DNA from: Prolixibacteraceae bacterium
GTDB lineage: Bacteria > Bacteroidota > Bacteroidia > Bacteroidales > Prolixibacteraceae
Reading direction: 5' to 3'
DNA length: 14,135 nucleotides
Assembly: GCA_003537645.1 (NCBI GenBank)
Contig: DPRM01000143.1
Coordinates: forward strand, 19,463-33,597
How positions within the stretch are numbered: the first letter of the stretch is position 1; each line of letters opens with the position of its first letter. The notes under the pieces are model-generated. The model did no database searches and had not been told where the DNA came from. It was given only the letters and a program-made list of their open reading frames with translations. The position numbers and the translations under genes are program-made. Of this stretch, positions 7,829 through 14,135 are shown one piece after another.

Positions 7829-7860
7829 GTTGACTGAAGAAATTAAAACAGCTATTTTTG
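7829..7860 (+). promoter_or_regulatory. Candidate sigma-AB promoter for the lytic transglycosylase-uvrA unit
   Basis: TATTTTTG (7853-7860) fully matches the -7 element TAnnTTTG. GTTG (7829-7832) sits 20 nt upstream as a one-mismatch -33 element; a perfect TTTG at 7826 has a 23-nt spacer. Transcription would start near 7867, about 20 nt before the ATG at 7888. Confidence 0.55.
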
Positions 7861-7887
7861 CAAATTGTCTGATTTTGAAAAATTACT

Positions 7888-8826
7888 ATGATCTTAAAAA
7901 TATCACCCCGTTTCTCACGACTAATAATGGCTCTACCGGTCGTTTTCTTTCTGCCATTGGTTGCATGTTCAAATCCGGAAATAAAAACTCAGCATCCCGA
8001 TTCTGCCGGAACTCATTTATTTACACCGGTTGAACTACCCGAAGAGCTCCAATTTGCTGGCGAAAAAGTTCCGCTGGAGTATTTCGACGTGCGCGAAAAC
8101 CTCGACCGCGAATTACTCTCGACCGTCTATTTTCACTCGCAAACCATCCGGTACATTAAAAATGCGACACGTTATTTTTCCATAATAGAACCTATCCTGA
8201 AGGCAAACGGGGTGCCCGACGACTTTAAATACCTGGCTGTTGCCGAAAGCGGTTTCGACCCGCGAGCCGTTTCTCCGGCCAAAGCAGTCGGTCTTTGGCA
8301 GATACTCGAATCGGCCGCTAAAGAAAACGGACTGGAAATAAATGCCGAAGTTGATGAGCGATACCACATCGAAAAATCGACAGAAGCAGCCTGTCGTATC
8401 CTGAAATCGGCTTACGCAAAATTCGGAAGCTGGTCGCTGGTTGCCGCATCATACAACGGAGGCAGAGCCGGACTTGACAAAAAAATTGCATCGCAAAAAG
8501 TGAAAAGTTATTACGATTTACTTTTTGTGGAGGAAACGACCCGATATGTATTTCGCATTTTGTCATTTAAACTTGTAATGGAAAATCCGGATAAATATGG
8601 GTTCATTGTTGAAAAAGACCAGCTTTATCCTATTATCGAAACCAAAACGGTTGAAGTTAAAGGACCTGTTTCCAGTTGGGCCGACTTTGCCATCGAAAAG
8701 GGTATCAACTACAAAATCCTCAAAATGTTTAATCCCTGGTTACGAGATACTTTACTGAAAAATCCAACCAGAAAAACCTACGAGATAAAAATTCCGGTGG
8801 AAGGATTCCGCACAACAACGAACTAA
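7888..8826 (+). CDS. MltD-like membrane-bound lytic murein transglycosylase (lipoprotein)
   Basis: The 312-residue protein has a lipoprotein signal ending LPLVACS, with lipidated Cys27. Starting at the first ATG keeps the basic residues Lys4, Arg8 and Arg11 in front of the hydrophobic stretch; the ATG at codon 14 would lose them. The transglycosylase (SLT, GH23) domain covers about 80-235. Its catalytic glutamate is Glu120 in YLAVAESGFDP, followed by AVSPAKAVGLWQI (127-139), ASYNGG (187-192) and ETTRYVFRI (216-224), all expected motifs. Residues about 250-303 (VSSWADFAIEKGINYKILKMFNPWL ... YEIKIP) look like a single degenerate LysM-type peptidoglycan-binding module; E. coli MltD is longer and has more LysM copies. 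The enzyme would cleave the MurNAc-GlcNAc bond non-hydrolytically, forming 1,6-anhydroMurNAc, at the periplasmic face of a membrane. uvrA begins 8 nt downstream, so the genes are probably co-transcribed although unrelated in function. Confidence 0.9.
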   Translation: MILKISPRFSRLIMALPVVFFLPLVACSNPEIKTQHPDSAGTHLFTPVELPEELQFAGEKVPLEYFDVRENLDRELLSTVYFHSQTIRYIKNATRYFSIIEPILKANGVPDDFKYLAVAESGFDPRAVSPAKAVGLWQILESAAKENGLEINAEVDERYHIEKSTEAACRILKSAYAKFGSWSLVAASYNGGRAGLDKKIASQKVKSYYDLLFVEETTRYVFRILSFKLVMENPDKYGFIVEKDQLYPIIETKTVEVKGPVSSWADFAIEKGINYKILKMFNPWLRDTLLKNPTRKTYEIKIPVEGFRTTTN

Positions 8827-8834
8827 AAAATCAA

Positions 8835-11696
8835 ATGCAAATTACCGAAAATATACATTCTCCGGAGAGCCTGACGGAAGAAGAGGGCATGATCTCGGTT
8901 CACGGAGCCCGTGTTCACAACCTTCAGAATGTGAATGTTGAAATTCCGCGCAACAAACTCACCGTAATTACCGGACTGAGCGGCAGTGGCAAGTCGTCGC
9001 TGGCATTCGATACCATTTATGCTGAAGGGCAGCGCCGCTACATCGAAACATTTTCGGCCTATGCGCGCTCATTTCTGGGCAACATGGAACGCCCCGATGT
9101 GGATCTTATTACCGGCTTGAGCCCGGTTATTGCCATCGAGCAGAAAACAACCAACAAAAATCCACGCTCAACGGTGGGTACAGTTACCGAGATTTACGAC
9201 TTTTTGCGTTTGCTGTATGCGCGTGCTGGAGAAGCTTATTCATACAACACCGGCGAAAAGATGGTCAAATACACCGACGATCAGATTCTATCGCTGATTA
9301 AATCTTCATTTGCCGGACGAAAAATCTTGATCCTGGCGCCGGTAGTTAAAGGCAGGAAAGGTCATTACCGCGAGTTGTTCGAGCAAATCCTGAAAAAAGG
9401 ATTCCTGAATGCGCGGATCGATGGCGAAGTCACCGAGCTGAAAGCCGCCATGCGACTGGATCGATACAAGAATCACTTCATCGAGATTGTGATCGACCGC
9501 CTGCTGGTTGACGAAGCCAGTGATAAACGACTGCGCGATTCGTTGCAGATTGCCATGAAAAATGGTCATGGAATTTGTATGATTCTCGATCATGACAGCC
9601 AGGTAGCCAAATATTACAGCCGCCAGTTGATGTGCCCAACCACCGGAATTTCTTACAACGAACCAGCACCGCACAATTTTTCGTTCAACTCGCCACAGGG
9701 AGCATGCCCCAAGTGCAACGGGCTGGGGATGATCAGCGAAATTGATCATGAAAAGATCGTTCCGGATAATTCAAAAAGTATCCAGAACGGAGGTATCGCA
9801 CCGCTCGGGGCACACAAAAATACGTTGGTATTCTGGCAAATCGAGGCGCTGGGCGACATGTTCGGTTTTAATCTGAAAACTCCCATAAAAGATATTCCTG
9901 AAGATGGCCTGAATGCCATACTTTTCGGTACCAACGAACGAATTCAACTAAAAAATTCACCTCTCGGAGTTTCCATGAATTACATGATGACATACGAGGG
10001 TGTGATTAAATACATCGATGCTCAAAAGGATGACAACCCCTCGCAGAAAGCGCAGAAATGGGCCAATCAGTTTATTCGCGAAACGCCTTGCCCCGAATGT
10101 AACGGGCATCGGTTAAAAAAAGAATCGCTTTACTTCAAGATTGATGGCAAAAATATTTCGGAATTGGCACAGCTCGATATTTCGGAATTAAACCTGTGGC
10201 TCGATAACCTGGAAGAACGAATTAGCGACCGACAGCGAAAAATTGCCGTAGAGGTGATCAAAGAAATCCGCGACCGCATCCGCTTTCTGCTGGATGTTGG
10301 CTTGAAATACCTGTCGCTCGACCGAACTTCACGAACTTTGTCGGGTGGCGAATCACAGCGAATTCGACTGGCTACCCAAATTGGCTCACAACTGGTGAAT
10401 GTGCTATACATTCTGGATGAACCGAGCATTGGCTTGCATCACCGCGACAACCTTCGGCTAATCAATTCGCTGGAACAACTGCGCGATACCGGCAATTCGG
10501 TGATTGTGGTAGAACACGACAAAGATATGATGATGAATGCCGATTATGTGATTGATATGGGTCCATTTGCAGGGCGGCATGGGGGTCATGTGGTGGCCGC
10601 GGGAACTCCGCAGCAAATTCTGACTGCTGGCACGCTCACCTCAAAATACCTGCTGGGTGAGGCACAAATTGCTGTTCCGGAGAAACGCAGGAAAGGGAAC
10701 GGAAAAGTACTTTCACTGAAAGGCTGCACCGGCAACAACCTCAAAAATGTGTCGGTTGATTTTCCTTTGGGGCAGCTTATTTGTGTTACAGGAGTCTCCG
10801 GAAGCGGAAAGTCAAGCTTGATCAACTCAACACTGCAACCCATTTTGAGCCAGCATTTTTACGGATCGGTAAAAGATCCGCTACCCTATTCCGAAATTGT
10901 TGGTTTAAATCACATCGATAAAGTGGTACAGGTCGATCAGTCGCCGTTGGGCCGCACACCAAGAAGTAATCCGGTAACTTACACCGGTGTTTTTTCTGAT
11001 ATCCGAAACCTGTTTGCTCAATTACCTGAAGCAAAAATCAGGGCTTATCAACCCGGTCGGTTTTCGTTCAATGTAAAAGGTGGTCGCTGCGAAGATTGCC
11101 AGGGCGGTGGATTGAAACAGATTGAAATGAACTTTTTGCCCGATGTGTATGTGCATTGCGATACCTGCAACGGACGCCGCTACAACCGCGAAACGCTCGA
11201 AGTACGCTACAAAGGCAAATCAATTGGCGATGTGCTGGATATGACTATCAATCAGGGCGTTGAATTCTTCGAATTCATCCCTTCAATTGCGCATAAACTA
11301 AAAACCATTCAGGATGTAGGCCTGGGGTATATTACCCTTGGACAATCCTCTACAACTCTTTCAGGAGGAGAATCGCAGCGTGTAAAACTGGCCACCGAAC
11401 TGGCCAAAAAAGATACAGGTCAAACCATGTACATTCTCGACGAACCAACTACCGGACTTCATTTTGAAGATATCCGTGTGTTGCTCGAAGTGCTGAATAA
11501 ACTGGTCGATCGCGGAAATACGGTCATAGTGATTGAACACAATATGGATGTCATAAAAGTGTCAGATCATATCATCGATATCGGTCCGGAAGGTGGAAAA
11601 GAAGGCGGGAATGTTGTATGTTTCGGAACTCCGGAACAAGTAATTAAAAATAAAGAATCATTTACTGCGATTTATCTAAAACAGGAGATGGAGTAA
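8835..11696 (+). CDS. uvrA: UvrABC system protein A (excinuclease ABC damage-sensing ATPase)
   Basis: UvrA dimers find bulky DNA lesions and load UvrB in nucleotide excision repair. At 953 residues it is full length (E. coli about 940). The first ATPase has Walker A GLSGSGKS (47-54), signature LSGGE (502-506) and Walker B LYILDEPSIGLH (about 522-533). The second has Walker A GVSGSGKS (653-660), signature LSGGE (about 844) and LDEPTTGLH (about 868). The C-terminal zinc finger needed for damage recognition is complete: Cys752, Cys755, Cys775, Cys778, with the E. coli spacing. CPEC in ETPCPECNGH is also intact. The first zinc module is not: Cys267 is followed by PTT where a second cysteine is expected at 270, while Cys291 and Cys294 are present. 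That change may be normal in Bacteroidota paralogues. The stop is 31 nt before the nucleoside kinase gene. Confidence 0.98.
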   Translation: MQITENIHSPESLTEEEGMISVHGARVHNLQNVNVEIPRNKLTVITGLSGSGKSSLAFDTIYAEGQRRYIETFSAYARSFLGNMERPDVDLITGLSPVIAIEQKTTNKNPRSTVGTVTEIYDFLRLLYARAGEAYSYNTGEKMVKYTDDQILSLIKSSFAGRKILILAPVVKGRKGHYRELFEQILKKGFLNARIDGEVTELKAAMRLDRYKNHFIEIVIDRLLVDEASDKRLRDSLQIAMKNGHGICMILDHDSQVAKYYSRQLMCPTTGISYNEPAPHNFSFNSPQGACPKCNGLGMISEIDHEKIVPDNSKSIQNGGIAPLGAHKNTLVFWQIEALGDMFGFNLKTPIKDIPEDGLNAILFGTNERIQLKNSPLGVSMNYMMTYEGVIKYIDAQKDDNPSQKAQKWANQFIRETPCPECNGHRLKKESLYFKIDGKNISELAQLDISELNLWLDNLEERISDRQRKIAVEVIKEIRDRIRFLLDVGLKYLSLDRTSRTLSGGESQRIRLATQIGSQLVNVLYILDEPSIGLHHRDNLRLINSLEQLRDTGNSVIVVEHDKDMMMNADYVIDMGPFAGRHGGHVVAAGTPQQILTAGTLTSKYLLGEAQIAVPEKRRKGNGKVLSLKGCTGNNLKNVSVDFPLGQLICVTGVSGSGKSSLINSTLQPILSQHFYGSVKDPLPYSEIVGLNHIDKVVQVDQSPLGRTPRSNPVTYTGVFSDIRNLFAQLPEAKIRAYQPGRFSFNVKGGRCEDCQGGGLKQIEMNFLPDVYVHCDTCNGRRYNRETLEVRYKGKSIGDVLDMTINQGVEFFEFIPSIAHKLKTIQDVGLGYITLGQSSTTLSGGESQRVKLATELAKKDTGQTMYILDEPTTGLHFEDIRVLLEVLNKLVDRGNTVIVIEHNMDVIKVSDHIIDIGPEGGKEGGNVVCFGTPEQVIKNKESFTAIYLKQEME

Positions 11697-11727
11697 TATA
11701 AATCTGGAAATTGAAACAATCGAAACT

Positions 11728-13392
11728 ATGAACACAATCGATATTTATTGCGTCAACACGGGCGAAAAAAGAACCTATCCGCTCGGAGTAAGCCTGATGG
11801 AAATTAAAGACGATTTTCAGGTTAAACTAGGTAACCCAATCGTTGGGGCACTGGTAAACAACAGAGTTAAAGAATTGTCATTTGTATTTGTCAGGAACAA
11901 AAGAGTAGAGTTCATCGATTATTCACATCCTGATGGCTTGCGCCTGTATGTGCGTTCGCTTTTCTTCATTCTGGTAGCTTCAGTACGAGAACTGTTTCCT
12001 CAGGTAAAATTAAAAATGATGCATGGCATTTCACGTGGATATTATTGCGAACTGGCTGGTTTAGACCGCGATATTACTGAATCTGATATTTTTGCCATCA
12101 AATCGGAAATGCGTCAATTGGTTGACAAAGATATTCCTTTTGAAAAAATTGGATTACCAACCGATGAAGCGGTTGAAATATGTAACAACCAGAACCTGCG
12201 TTACAAAGCCAAGCTTTTCGAACAACAAGGTTCCTTGTTTACATACCTCTATTTTATGGGCAATCATGCCAATTTTTTCTATGGACATTTAGTTCCTTCA
12301 ACCGGTTACCTGAAGGTTTTCGATCTGGTTGCGTACTATGAAGGATTACTGCTCCGGATTCCAAATCCTGAAAGATTTAACGAATTACAACCATATTCCA
12401 AACTCGAAAAATTGTTTGGTGTTTTTCAGGAACATAAAGATTGGGCCGAACTGATGAATGTACCGAATGTGGCCAACCTGAATGAAAACACGATCAACGG
12501 AATCAGTGGCGATATTATCAAAATATCGGAAGCTTTGCACGAAAAAAAGATTGCCGAAATTGCCAACATGATTCACGATCGTAGGGAAAAGGTGAAAATT
12601 GTTTTGATTGCAGGCCCATCGGCTTCCGGAAAAACCACCTTCAGCAAACGGCTGATGGTTCAACTGGCTGTAAACGGATTGAAACCAACTATGATTTCGC
12701 TTGATGACTATTTTGTTGACCGCGAATTAACCCCCAAGGATGCGCATGGCGAATACGATTTCGAAGCATTGGAAGCCATTGATATTAAATTCTTTAATCA
12801 ACAATTGCAACAACTCTTCAACAACGAAACCGTTGAATTACCAAAATTTAATTTCACTGTTGGTAAAAAATTCCCTTCAGGTAAGAAATTACAATTAGGT
12901 CCCGGAAGTATCCTTGTTGTTGAAGGAATTCATGGAATGAACCCCAATTTAATCCCTCATATTAATCCTGAAAATACCTATAAAATTTTCCTTTCGGCTT
13001 TGACACAAATTTCGATCGACGATCAGAATCACATTTCGACAACCGATAACCGAATGATACGCCGCATGATACGCGACAGCAAATACCGGAATTACTCGGC
13101 TTCGGATACCATTCGCCGCTGGCCAAGTGTTCGCGCCGGAGAAGACAAAAACATTTTCCCTTACCAGGAAAATGCCGATGTGATGTTCAATTCTGCCCTT
13201 ATTTACGAGCTGGCCGTGCTGAAAAAATATGCCGAACCTCTTCTGAAGTCTGTTCCCGAAAGTCAATCAGAATTTAGCGAAAGCAACCGCTTGTTAAAAT
13301 TTCTGTCCTATTTTAAAGCCATCGACGATCTGGAAATTCCACCAACCTCTGTGATACGTGAGTTTTTGGGAGGAAGCAGTTTCTCTTATTGA
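11728..13392 (+). CDS. TGS domain nucleoside (uridine-type) kinase with a threonyl-tRNA-synthetase-like region
   Basis: The 554-residue protein has three modules. Residues 1-63 are a TGS-like domain (IDIYCVNTGEKRTYPLGVSL ... GNPIVGALVNNRVKEL). Residues about 68-210 resemble the second (editing-type) domain of threonyl-tRNA synthetase: SVRELFPQVKLKMMHGISRGYYCEL and ITESDIFAIKSEMRQLVDKDIPFEK. Residues about 288-490 are a P-loop kinase of the uridine kinase/phosphoribulokinase class: Walker A GPSASGKT (296-303), SLDDYFVDRE (324-333) in the phosphoacceptor region, VVEGIHG, and RRMIRDSKYRN with RRWPSVRAGEDKNIFPY. Such proteins are usually annotated nucleoside kinases that phosphorylate nucleosides in salvage; the exact substrate cannot be read here. 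In the ThrRS-like region the HxxxH metal/catalytic histidines align with Arg76 and Phe80, so it is probably not an active editing site. Likely cotranscribed with uvrA upstream. Confidence 0.88.
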   Translation: MNTIDIYCVNTGEKRTYPLGVSLMEIKDDFQVKLGNPIVGALVNNRVKELSFVFVRNKRVEFIDYSHPDGLRLYVRSLFFILVASVRELFPQVKLKMMHGISRGYYCELAGLDRDITESDIFAIKSEMRQLVDKDIPFEKIGLPTDEAVEICNNQNLRYKAKLFEQQGSLFTYLYFMGNHANFFYGHLVPSTGYLKVFDLVAYYEGLLLRIPNPERFNELQPYSKLEKLFGVFQEHKDWAELMNVPNVANLNENTINGISGDIIKISEALHEKKIAEIANMIHDRREKVKIVLIAGPSASGKTTFSKRLMVQLAVNGLKPTMISLDDYFVDRELTPKDAHGEYDFEALEAIDIKFFNQQLQQLFNNETVELPKFNFTVGKKFPSGKKLQLGPGSILVVEGIHGMNPNLIPHINPENTYKIFLSALTQISIDDQNHISTTDNRMIRRMIRDSKYRNYSASDTIRRWPSVRAGEDKNIFPYQENADVMFNSALIYELAVLKKYAEPLLKSVPESQSEFSESNRLLKFLSYFKAIDDLEIPPTSVIREFLGGSSFSY

Positions 13393-13440
13393 TTTTGCCA
13401 ATATAGCCATCGAAATTTTTAATGTTAAAAAATGCAAACT

Positions 13441-13461
13441 TATTTGGAATAATTCCAAATA
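13441..13461. promoter_or_regulatory. Perfect 21-bp palindrome, candidate operator of the superoxide dismutase gene
   Basis: Two 10-bp arms, TATTTGGAAT and ATTCCAAATA, surround a single A at 13451 with no mismatch; the flanking bases do not pair. It contains the -33 TTTG of the following promoter, so a bound dimer would block RNA polymerase. The inner part, TTGGAAT-A-ATTCCAA, has the 7-1-7 layout and AATnATT core of Fur/PerR-type boxes. The one-base centre makes it unsuited to an RNA hairpin, so a DNA site is the better reading. Confidence 0.7.
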
Positions 13462-13474
13462 GGTGCTATGTTTG
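13443..13474 (+). promoter_or_regulatory. Sigma-AB promoter of the superoxide dismutase gene
   Basis: TTTG (13443-13446), a 20-nt spacer and TATGTTTG (13467-13474) match the Bacteroidetes consensus TTTG/TAnnTTTG with normal spacing. Transcription would begin near 13481, about 36 nt before the ATG at 13517. It shows the gene is transcribed separately from the kinase upstream. Confidence 0.8.
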
Positions 13475-13516
13475 TATAAAAGATATTAATGTCTTATATT
13501 CTTAATTAAATAAAAA

Positions 13517-14116
13517 ATGGCATTCGAATTACAAAAACTACCATACGCTTACAATGCACTCGAACCTTATATCGATGCGCAAACGATGGAAATTCATCAT
13601 GGCAAACACCATGCAGCATACACCAACAATCTAAATGCTGCAATTCAGGGAACAGCAACTGAAGGAAAAACAATTGAAGAAATTTTGGCAAATATATCGG
13701 CTCAGCCTGTTGCAGTGCGCAACAATGGCGGTGGTTTTTACAACCACAATCTGTTTTGGGAAGTAATGGCTCCGGGTGGTGCAAAACAGCCCGAAGGTGA
13801 TTTACTAAAAGCAATCGACAGAGCATTTGGGTCGTATCAGGATTTTAAAGACGCATTTACAAAAGCAGCCCTCACCCGGTTTGGGTCTGGGTGGGCATGG
13901 CTGGTAAAGCAAGGTGATGGTCTGGTAATTTCATCTACACCTAATCAGGATAATCCGTTAATGGATTTGGCTGATGTAAAAGGGACACCGGTACTTGGGG
14001 TTGATGTGTGGGAACACGCCTATTACCTGAAGTATCAAAACCGGCGACCTGATTATGTCGATGCCTTTTTCAACGTGGTTAATTGGGATGAGGTTGCCCG
14101 ACGGTTTAAAGGTTAG
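13517..14116 (+). CDS. sodA: Superoxide dismutase, Mn/Fe family, Mn-type signature
   Basis: The enzyme converts superoxide to hydrogen peroxide and oxygen in the cytosol; there is no signal peptide. At 199 residues it is of normal length. The four metal ligands are visible: His27 (EIHHGKHH), His77 (GGFYNHNLFW), Asp163 and His167 (GVDVWEHAYY). Gly73, four residues before His77, and Gln144 in TPNQDNPLM match the second-sphere pattern of Mn enzymes (Gly77/Gln146 in E. coli SodA) rather than the Fe pattern with Gln before the second histidine. Mn use or cambialistic behaviour is inferred from that. The gene is monocistronic on its left side, with its own sigma-AB promoter and a palindromic candidate operator that would make expression responsive to a metal or peroxide regulator. 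The coding sequence is complete; only 19 nt of 3' flank are visible. Confidence 0.97.
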   Translation: MAFELQKLPYAYNALEPYIDAQTMEIHHGKHHAAYTNNLNAAIQGTATEGKTIEEILANISAQPVAVRNNGGGFYNHNLFWEVMAPGGAKQPEGDLLKAIDRAFGSYQDFKDAFTKAALTRFGSGWAWLVKQGDGLVISSTPNQDNPLMDLADVKGTPVLGVDVWEHAYYLKYQNRRPDYVDAFFNVVNWDEVARRFKG

Positions 14117-14135
14117 TTGATTTTTGGTTTTTTCC

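Noticed and set aside
9306..9749. 147-codon open frame on the - strand inside uvrA
   Set aside because: It is antisense to conserved UvrA sequence and has no domain signature, so it is a shadow of the uvrA codon pattern.
1..14135. Mobile elements, CRISPR arrays, defence systems, tRNA or rRNA genes
   Set aside because: No transposase or integrase frames, spaced identical repeats, nuclease or helicase clusters, or RNA gene signatures were seen; gene order and codon use look like ordinary chromosome.

Overview
This window looks like chromosomal DNA of a Bacteroidota, most likely order Marinilabiliales or a relative such as Prolixibacteraceae; the exact family is inference. The evidence is a TonB-dependent receptor with an N-terminal carboxypeptidase-regulatory-like domain paired with a DUF4249 lipoprotein, an LVIVD-repeat lipoprotein, a TGS-domain nucleoside kinase, almost no Shine-Dalgarno sequences, and promoters of the Bacteroidetes sigma-AB type (TTTG...TAnnTTTG). 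There are no tRNA or rRNA genes, CRISPR arrays, insertion sequences or phage genes. The DNA reads as stable chromosome with an envelope-focused left half and a housekeeping right half.

Left (1-4104, + strand): the 3' part of an ECF sigma factor gene overlaps, by ATGA, a gene for an unusual anti-sigma factor. That protein has a short cytosolic N-terminus, one inner-membrane helix, a periplasmic linker of about 147 residues and a C-terminal outer-membrane beta-barrel-like domain. A 231-bp gap follows, with a long imperfect inverted repeat built from AATGAC hexamers and then an ECF-type promoter (GCAACC-N16-CATCTTC). The promoter drives a two-gene unit: a small outer-membrane beta-barrel protein and an LVIVD-repeat beta-propeller lipoprotein. 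The likely circuit is envelope sensing by the sigma/anti-sigma pair with the adjacent two genes as output. A strong hairpin at about 4155-4188 ends this unit and also serves the convergent operon on the other side.

Middle (4208-7639, - strand): a TonB-dependent receptor gene followed 12 nt later by a DUF4249 lipoprotein gene. This is an outer-membrane uptake pair with unknown substrate.

Right (7888-14116, + strand): an MltD-like lytic transglycosylase lipoprotein, uvrA (nucleotide excision repair) 8 nt downstream, and a TGS/ThrRS-like/P-loop nucleoside kinase 31 nt further on, probably one transcript. A Mn-type superoxide dismutase gene then has its own sigma-AB promoter, whose -33 element lies inside a perfect 21-bp palindrome that resembles a Fur/PerR-family operator.

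The items most worth following are the membrane-spanning anti-sigma factor with its candidate target promoter, the palindromic operator in front of the superoxide dismutase gene, and the AATGAC inverted repeat element.
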